64,000 nucleotides of DNA from the NCBI RefSeq assembly GCF_016598475.1, contig NZ_JAEMUX010000009.1, positions 1 to 64,000 of the forward strand, read 5' to 3'. Positions 59,657 to 64,000 of this stretch are shown in pieces (position 1 is the stretch's first letter; the number at the start of each line of letters is the position of its first letter). The notes below the pieces were generated by a model, which saw only the letters and a list, made by a program, of their open reading frames with translations, was not told the origin of the DNA and did not search any database. Made by a program: the position numbers and the translations under genes. Source of the DNA: Streptomyces adelaidensis (lineage in GTDB: Bacteria; Actinomycetota; Actinomycetes; Streptomycetales; Streptomycetaceae).

Positions 59657-60808
59657 TCAGAGGTTCACCCATGCCCCGGTCTCGGCCGAGCGGCTCATCG
59701 CGTCCAGTGCGGTGGCGCTGTGCACGGCGTCGTCCAGGGTGGCGCCGTGCGGGGTGCCCTCGGCGATCGAGCGCAAAAAGTTGTACGCCTCGACGACCTT
59801 GAGGTCGTCGTAGCCCATGGCGTTGGCGGCGCCCGGCTGGAAGGCGGCGAACGCGCCGTGGCCGGGGCCGACGAAGAGGGTGCTGACGGACTGGTCCTGG
59901 TAGGCGTCGCCCTTGCTGACGCCCAGTTCACCCATGCGGCGGAAGTCCCAGAAGACCGCGCCCTTGGTGCCGTGGATCTCGAAGCCGTAGTTGTTCTGCT
60001 CGCCGACGGAGACCCGGCAGGCCTCCAGTACACCGCGGGCGCCGGAGGCGAAGCGGAGCAGGCAGTTGACGTAGTCCTCGTTCTCCACGGGGCCGAGGTC
60101 GCCGCCCGAGGCACGGGTGTGGCCGGCGGTGGCGCCGGTGGGCCGGGCCCGCTCGGGGACGAAGACCGCGGTGTCGGCGGTGAGGGAGGCGATGTCGCCG
60201 AGCAGGTGACGGGCCAGGTCGACGCCGTGCGAGGCGAGGTCGCCGAGGACCCCGCTGCCGCCGCGCTCACGCTCGTACCGCCAGGTCAGAGCGGATTCGG
60301 GATGGGCGGCATAGTCACTGAAGAGGCGGATGCGGACGTGGGTGACCGTGCCGATCTCACCGGCGGCGATCAGCTCGCGGGCGGCGGCGACGGCGGGCGC
60401 GTTGCGGTAGTTGAAGCCGACGGCGCCCTGGACGCCGGCCTTGGCGACCGCGTCGGCGACCGCGCGGGCGTCCCCGGCGGTGAGCCCGACCGGCTTCTCG
60501 ATCCAGATGTGCTTGCCGGCCTCGGCCATGGCGACACCGATCTCCCGGTGCAGGAAGTTCGGCGCGGTGATGCTGACCGCCTGGACCCGGGGGTCGGCGG
60601 CCACCTCACGCCAGTCGCGGGCGGTCGCGGCGAACCCGAACCGCTCGGCGGCCTCCTCGGCGCGTCCGGGCACCTCCTCGACGACGGTGACCAGCTCAGG
60701 CCGTACGGACAGCTGCGGGAAGTGGTGCGGCACCCGGGCGTACGCCTGGGTGTGCACCCGTCCCATCCAGCCGAACCCCACGACGGCGACACCGAGCGCA
60801 CCCACCAT
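59657..60808 (-). CDS. Gfo/Idh/MocA oxidoreductase, inositol dehydrogenase-like
   Basis: A 383-aa NAD(P)-dependent dehydrogenase. It has the Rossmann motif VVGFGWMGRVH, EKPVGLTAGDA (catalytic Lys) and GFNYRNAPAV, with the C-terminal beta domain of the family. The neighbourhood (iolC, iolD, inositol-type ABC) suggests an inositol or scyllo-inosose/inositol dehydrogenase, IolG or IolW/IolX type; the exact substrate is inference. ATG 60808 has GGAAGGG upstream, and the ATG 11 codons earlier is not needed. It is divergent from a LacI regulator; both starts share matching operators. Confidence 0.88.
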   Translation of the reverse strand: MVGALGVAVVGFGWMGRVHTQAYARVPHHFPQLSVRPELVTVVEEVPGRAEEAAERFGFAATARDWREVAADPRVQAVSITAPNFLHREIGVAMAEAGKHIWIEKPVGLTAGDARAVADAVAKAGVQGAVGFNYRNAPAVAAARELIAAGEIGTVTHVRIRLFSDYAAHPESALTWRYERERGGSGVLGDLASHGVDLARHLLGDIASLTADTAVFVPERARPTGATAGHTRASGGDLGPVENEDYVNCLLRFASGARGVLEACRVSVGEQNNYGFEIHGTKGAVFWDFRRMGELGVSKGDAYQDQSVSTLFVGPGHGAFAAFQPGAANAMGYDDLKVVEAYNFLRSIAEGTPHGATLDDAVHSATALDAMSRSAETGAWVNL

Positions 60809-60852
60809 GACTGCCCTTCCTCGGACCCTCACTGGAATCACCGGACCGCTTT

Positions 60853-60947
60853 TGGACCGTTCCAGAACGTACGCCGCTCACCATGAAGGCACGTCTTCAC
60901 CGCTGTCAACCCCTTTGACAACCGCGCCGGGGCTGTGGAACGGTCCA
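60853..60947. promoter_or_regulatory. Two LacI-type operators in the IolG-like/lacI gap
   Basis: TGGACCGTTCCA at 60853-60864 and its exact reverse complement TGGAACGGTCCA at 60936-60947. Both are 10/12 palindromic around a central CG, as in LacI-family sites. Centres are 83 bp apart. The first lies 45 bp upstream of the dehydrogenase start, the second 5 bp before the lacI ATG. A loop and mutual repression are plausible. Confidence 0.7.
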
Positions 60948-60951
60948 CGCC

Positions 60952-61956
60952 ATGAGACCTCCGACGATCCGCGATGTCGCCGAGCGGGCCGGCGTGTCGA
61001 AGTCACTGGTCTCCCTGGTACTGCGCGGTTCCGACCAGGTGCGCGCCGCGAAGCGGGAGGCCGTGCTGACGGCCGTGGACGAGCTGGGCTACCGGCCGAA
61101 CGCCGCCGCGCGCAGCCTGAGCGAGCGCCGCACCCGCACGGTCGGCGTCCTCCTCAACGACATGCGCAACCCCTGGTTCGTCGACCTGCTCGACGGTCTC
61201 AACTCCCGTCTGCACGACAACGGCCTGCGCACACTGCTGGCCGACGGCCATCTCAACCGGCGGCTCGGCGAGGATCTCACCCGCACCTTCACCGAGCTGC
61301 GGGTCGACGGGCTGATCGCGGTCGGCACCCTGCCGCCGTCCGAGGCCCTGCGCACGGCGGCGGGTCGTATCCCGACCGTGGTCGCGGGCGCCCGCGAGCC
61401 CACCCTTCCCCATGTGGACGTCGTCGCGGGCGACGACCAGCACGGGGCCCGCCTCGCCACCGAGCATCTGATCGGCCTCGGGCACCGGCGGATCGCGCAC
61501 ATCGCGGGGGACGGCGTGGTCGGCGCGCTGCGCCGCCGCAGCTTCGAGACGGTGATGCGCGAGCACGGACTGTCCGACACGGCGGCCGTCGAGCGCGGCG
61601 ACCTGACCGAGGAGGGCGGCTACCGCGCCACGGTCCGGTTGCTGGGCATCCCCGAACGCCCCACCGCCATCCTGGCGTTCAACGACATGGCCTGTGTGGG
61701 CGCGCTCTCCGCCGCCGAGGAACTGGGCCTGAAGGTGCCGCGCGACCTCTCCCTCGTCGGCTACGACAACACCTACGTCTCACGCCTGCGCCACCTCTGG
61801 CTCACTACCGTGGACAACGCGAGCCACGACGTCGGCCGCCGCGCCGCCCAGTGCCTCCTCGACCGCATCGCCGAGCCGACCCGCCCCGGCCAGGTCGTCC
61901 TCATCACCCCGACCCTGGAGATCCGCGGCACCACCGGCCCGCCGCCGGGCCACTGA
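60952..61956 (+). CDS. LacI-family regulator
   Basis: A 334-aa LacI protein. The N-terminal HTH and hinge helix are TIRDVAERAGVSKSLVSLVL and RPNAAARSLSERRTRTVGVL. The sugar-binding core spans 60-330 (AILAFNDMACVGALSAAEELG, VPRDLSLVGYDNTY). It is divergent from the IolG-like gene with a pair of identical operators in the gap, so it probably controls that gene and itself. Together with the GntR gene it gives the inositol region two regulators. Confidence 0.93.
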   Translation: MRPPTIRDVAERAGVSKSLVSLVLRGSDQVRAAKREAVLTAVDELGYRPNAAARSLSERRTRTVGVLLNDMRNPWFVDLLDGLNSRLHDNGLRTLLADGHLNRRLGEDLTRTFTELRVDGLIAVGTLPPSEALRTAAGRIPTVVAGAREPTLPHVDVVAGDDQHGARLATEHLIGLGHRRIAHIAGDGVVGALRRRSFETVMREHGLSDTAAVERGDLTEEGGYRATVRLLGIPERPTAILAFNDMACVGALSAAEELGLKVPRDLSLVGYDNTYVSRLRHLWLTTVDNASHDVGRRAAQCLLDRIAEPTRPGQVVLITPTLEIRGTTGPPPGH

Positions 61957-61981
61957 GACTCTCCGCGCAGCGAGCGAGCCG

Positions 61982-62174
61982 TCAGTTCGGCGGCAGCAGA
62001 CAGCGGTCCTCCGGCGCGACGGTCTGCCAGATACGCCGCCCGATGTCCCGCAACTGCCGCTGCTGGGTCTTGCTGAGCGCGTCGAACACACAGCGCCGTA
62101 CGGCGTCGGCGTGGCCCGGCGCGCTCTCGACGGCCTTGGCGTGGCCGGCGTCCGTGAGGATGGCCAGCGTTTGA
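61982..62174 (-). pseudogene. C-terminal fragment of a MarR-family regulator, cut by an IS
   Basis: About 62 codons: TLAILTDAGHAKAVESAPGH, then ADAVRRCVFDALSKTQQRQL and a tail ending LLPPN before the stop at 61982-61984. The wording TLAILTDAG...APGH is the C-terminal end of a MarR protein (after the wing). The N-terminal half and start are missing; at about 62171 the sequence turns into the IS element. The missing part should lie beyond the right end of the window. Confidence 0.75.
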
Positions 62175-62300
62175 CTTGCTCCTCGGGCTGAAGCCTGAGG
62201 ATTCTGGCCTTCTCGATCGTTGCTGTGCCGCTACGCGGCACGGGCTTGGGTCGGGAATCCGTGGCTTCCTGTTTCTTCGCGCTGTGCCGGGATTGCTCCT
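62171..62300 (-). ncRNA. Candidate omega RNA (reRNA) at the tnpB 3' end
   Basis: Known TnpB systems make a guide RNA from the 3' end of tnpB and the right end of the element. Here that span has a hairpin with arms GTGCCGC and GCGGCAC (62225-62241, overlapping the tnpB stop), then a mismatched hairpin at 62181-62200, and the edge at 62171, after which flanking marR sequence would be the guide. The boundaries are inferred from the family, not from expression. Confidence 0.4.
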
Positions 62301-63460
62301 GGTCTTACCGGCGCTCCGCAGGCCGATACCGCCAGTCCGGCGGCCGTCTTCACGTTGATCGCGGCGTTGGTGTCCCGGTCGTGGACGGTGCCGCAGGCGG
62401 TACAGGTCCATTCCCGGATGTTCAAGGGTTTGGGTCCGTCCTTGAGGCCGCAGGTCGAGCAGATTTGGGAGGTCGGTGTGAACCGGCCGATCTTGACCAG
62501 GGTGCGGCCGTACCGGGCCGCTTTGTACTCCAGCATGCTGATGAACGAGGACCATCCGGCGTCGTGCACGGACTTGGCCAGCTTCGTGCGGGCCAGTCCC
62601 GCCACCGACAGGTCCTCCACAGCGATCCCTTGGTTCTCGGAGATCAGCCTGGTGGAGAGCTGGTGGTGGAACTCATGACGGGCGTCGGTGACCTTGGCGT
62701 GGGCGCGGGCGACCTTCAGGCGGGTCTTTTCGCGGTTCTTGCTTCCCTTCTGCTTGCGGGACAGCTCCCGTTGGGCCTTCTTCAGCTTCTTCTCCGCGCG
62801 CCGCAGGAAGCGCGGGGAGTCGATCTTCGTGCCGTCGGACAGGACCGCGAAGTGGGTCAGGCCGAGGTCGATGCCGATGGTGCGGTCGTTTTCGGGCATC
62901 CGGGCCTGGTCGGCGGCGGGGTCGGTGTCGATGACGAAGGAGGCGAAGTACCGCCCGGCCGCGTCCTTGATGACGGTGACGGAGCTGGGGGTGGCGGGCA
63001 GGGTCCGGGACCATTTCACCTTCACCTTGCCGATCTTCGGCAGGTTCAGACGGCCGCTGTCGGTGATGTTCCAGCGGGCGTTGGCGGTGAACCGGATCGA
63101 CTGCCTGGCATCCTTACGGGACTTGAACCGTGGTGCTCCCACCTTCGGTCCCTTGCGATCGCCCTTGAGGGAGGCGAAGAAGTTGCGGTACGCGGTCTCG
63201 ACGTCCCGCAGGGACTGCTGGAGCACCACCGCGGATACCTCACCCAGCCAGGACCGCTCCACCGTCTGCTTCGCCTCGGTAATCAACCTCTTCGACAGCT
63301 CTGCGGCCTTGGGGAACGGCTGCTCGGCCTTTCGGGCGTCTTCACGGGCTCGGACCGCGTCGTTGAACACGACTCGGGCGCACCCGAACTCCCTCGCCAA
63401 CGCCCTCTGTTGGCCGGTGTCCGGGTACAACCTGAAGGAGTACCGGAGCTGCATGGCCAT
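62231..63460 (-). CDS. tnpB: TnpB RNA-guided nuclease
   Basis: A 409-aa TnpB. The N-terminal part starts MAMQLRYSFRLYPDTGQQRA; the RuvC acids are visible in GIDLGLTHF (Asp), VEDLSVAGLA (Glu) and DRDTNAAINV (Asp), and the zinc ribbon has CSTCG and CTACG. All catalytic sites are present, so it is likely active. TnpB cuts DNA matching the guide RNA and favours retention of the element. The ATG at 63460 is chosen since homology starts there; two more codon choices exist. Confidence 0.95.
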   Translation of the reverse strand: MAMQLRYSFRLYPDTGQQRALAREFGCARVVFNDAVRAREDARKAEQPFPKAAELSKRLITEAKQTVERSWLGEVSAVVLQQSLRDVETAYRNFFASLKGDRKGPKVGAPRFKSRKDARQSIRFTANARWNITDSGRLNLPKIGKVKVKWSRTLPATPSSVTVIKDAAGRYFASFVIDTDPAADQARMPENDRTIGIDLGLTHFAVLSDGTKIDSPRFLRRAEKKLKKAQRELSRKQKGSKNREKTRLKVARAHAKVTDARHEFHHQLSTRLISENQGIAVEDLSVAGLARTKLAKSVHDAGWSSFISMLEYKAARYGRTLVKIGRFTPTSQICSTCGLKDGPKPLNIREWTCTACGTVHDRDTNAAINVKTAAGLAVSACGAPVRPGAIPAQREETGSHGFPTQARAA

Positions 63461-63479
63461 CACGATACATACTTGGGTT

Positions 63480-63896
63480 ATGGGCGACATGCAGAAGATC
63501 AGAACTGGTAGGCACTGCGTTTTCGTGATGCATGTTCACTTGGTCTTCGTGACCAAGTTCCGGCACGAGGTGTTCACCGATGCCCACTTGAGGCGCATGG
63601 AAGAGATCATGCGGTCGGTGTGTACGGACTTCGAATGCGAGCTGGTGGAGTTCAACGGCGAGAACAGCCACGTCCACCTGCTGGTGAACTTCCCGCCCAA
63701 GGTCGCCGTGACCAAACTGGTCAACTCCCTCAAGGGCGTCTCCTCCCGCCGCCTACGCCAGGAGTTCCCCGACCTGGTACGCCACTACTGGCGGGCCAAC
63801 AAGCTCTGGTCCGGGTCCTACTTCGCCGGAACCGTCGGAGGCGCCCCGCTCAGCGCGGTCAGGCAGTACGTCGAACAGCAGAACCGGCCCGTATGA
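63480..63896 (+). CDS. tnpA: TnpA Y1 transposase of the IS200/IS605 family
   Basis: A 138-aa HUH transposase. The His-x-His pair is in NSHVHLLVNF; the catalytic Tyr is in AVRQYVEQQN near the C-terminus. It cuts and joins single-stranded ends of the element. It is divergent from tnpB with start codons 19 bp apart. The length is normal for the family, and no break is seen, so transposition may still be possible. Confidence 0.95.
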   Translation: MGDMQKIRTGRHCVFVMHVHLVFVTKFRHEVFTDAHLRRMEEIMRSVCTDFECELVEFNGENSHVHLLVNFPPKVAVTKLVNSLKGVSSRRLRQEFPDLVRHYWRANKLWSGSYFAGTVGGAPLSAVRQYVEQQNRPV

Positions 63897-63902
63897 GCAC
63901 CA

Positions 63903-63999
63903 CCCGGCTCCGCCGGGAGAAGCCCTCGCGACGCTCCGCGCCGCAGGCAAAGAATTGCGGTGTCCGGCTCCGCCGGACCTGAATCCGCGACGCTCCGCG
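63903..63999. repeat. Twice-repeated hairpin block near the second IS end
   Basis: A hairpin CCCGGC-TCC-GCCGGG (63903-63917) plus CGCGACGCTCCGCG (63927-63940) is repeated as GTCCGGC-TCC-GCCGGAC (63962-63978) plus CGCGACGCTCCGCG (63986-63999), both with a 59-bp period. These could be the subterminal hairpins bound by TnpA. The block runs into the window edge. Confidence 0.8.
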
Positions 64000-64000
64000 T

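Larger units (their letters stand above)
62171..64000. mobile_element. IS200/IS605-family insertion sequence
   Basis: The element holds tnpB (leftward) and tnpA (rightward) in divergent order. Its right end, in transposon terms, is the left one here: on the minus strand the text ends ...GAGCAAGTCAA at 62171, next to the marR fragment, with a stem-loop at 62181-62200. The other end contains repeated hairpins at 63903-63999 and probably lies just beyond the window. No target duplication is expected in this family. Confidence 0.85.

Overview
The window is very GC-rich actinobacterial DNA and is almost certainly chromosomal Streptomyces. The signs are strong third-position G/C bias, frequent GTG starts, and the gene families present: ANTAR, STAS and SpoIIE signalling proteins, PASTA-less Ser/Thr kinases, a Fxs peptide-modification locus, a PaaX regulator and a Streptomyces-type inverted intergenic repeat. 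No rRNA, tRNA or CRISPR array was seen.

Layout. 0.2-2.2 kb: SDR and NmrA-like NAD(P)-binding proteins behind a double palindromic operator. 2.4-6.2 kb: two GAF-ANTAR genes (the second frameshifted) facing a GAF/PAS/SpoIIE phosphatase. 6.3-18.2 kb: a redox/stress block with a molybdopterin oxidoreductase lacking the usual N-terminal Fe-S cysteines, a Vms1/baeRF-like protein, a hemerythrin, a CBS-pair protein, a 1051-aa FAD plus Fe-S oxidoreductase, a pyruvate-oxidase-like TPP enzyme and an SDR. 18.2-21.3 kb: a STAS-ANTAR protein, a small winged-helix protein and a Ser/Thr kinase with a LecA-like outer domain. 21.3-26.0 kb: kdpFABC potassium ATPase with an extra 27-aa membrane peptide gene. 26.0-27.3 kb: repeat-rich DNA with a possible decayed gene. 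27.4-42.3 kb: VOC protein, PaaX, an MFS remnant, a second SpoIIE phosphatase, a TetR/hydrolase pair, MerR plus a P-loop ATPase, broken hydrolase-region ORFs, a second Ser/Thr kinase, a membrane glycosyltransferase and a hydrolase.

42.2-51.0 kb is the most striking locus, read right to left: FxsA precursor peptide (ends F-Q-S-S-L), FxsB radical SAM/SPASM maturase fused to an HExxH domain, a TIR-like protein, FxsC, and a 1330-aa FxsT with ParA-like, TIR, NB-ARC and TPR regions. It pairs a RiPP-type peptide modification module with NLR-like immune or signalling architecture. 51.4-62.0 kb is a myo-inositol uptake and catabolism region: an ABC transporter diverging from iolC (frameshifted), a Cgl0159-type aldolase-like gene and iolD, then a GntR regulator, an IolG-like dehydrogenase and a LacI regulator with matching operators. 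62.0-64.0 kb is an IS200/IS605-type element (tnpA and tnpB diverging) inserted into a marR-family gene.

Three unrelated reading-frame breaks (3462, about 55425, and 36437-37412) lie in or near GC-rich or repeated tracts. They may be real decay or assembly indels. All function statements rest on sequence recognition by eye; no database search was run.
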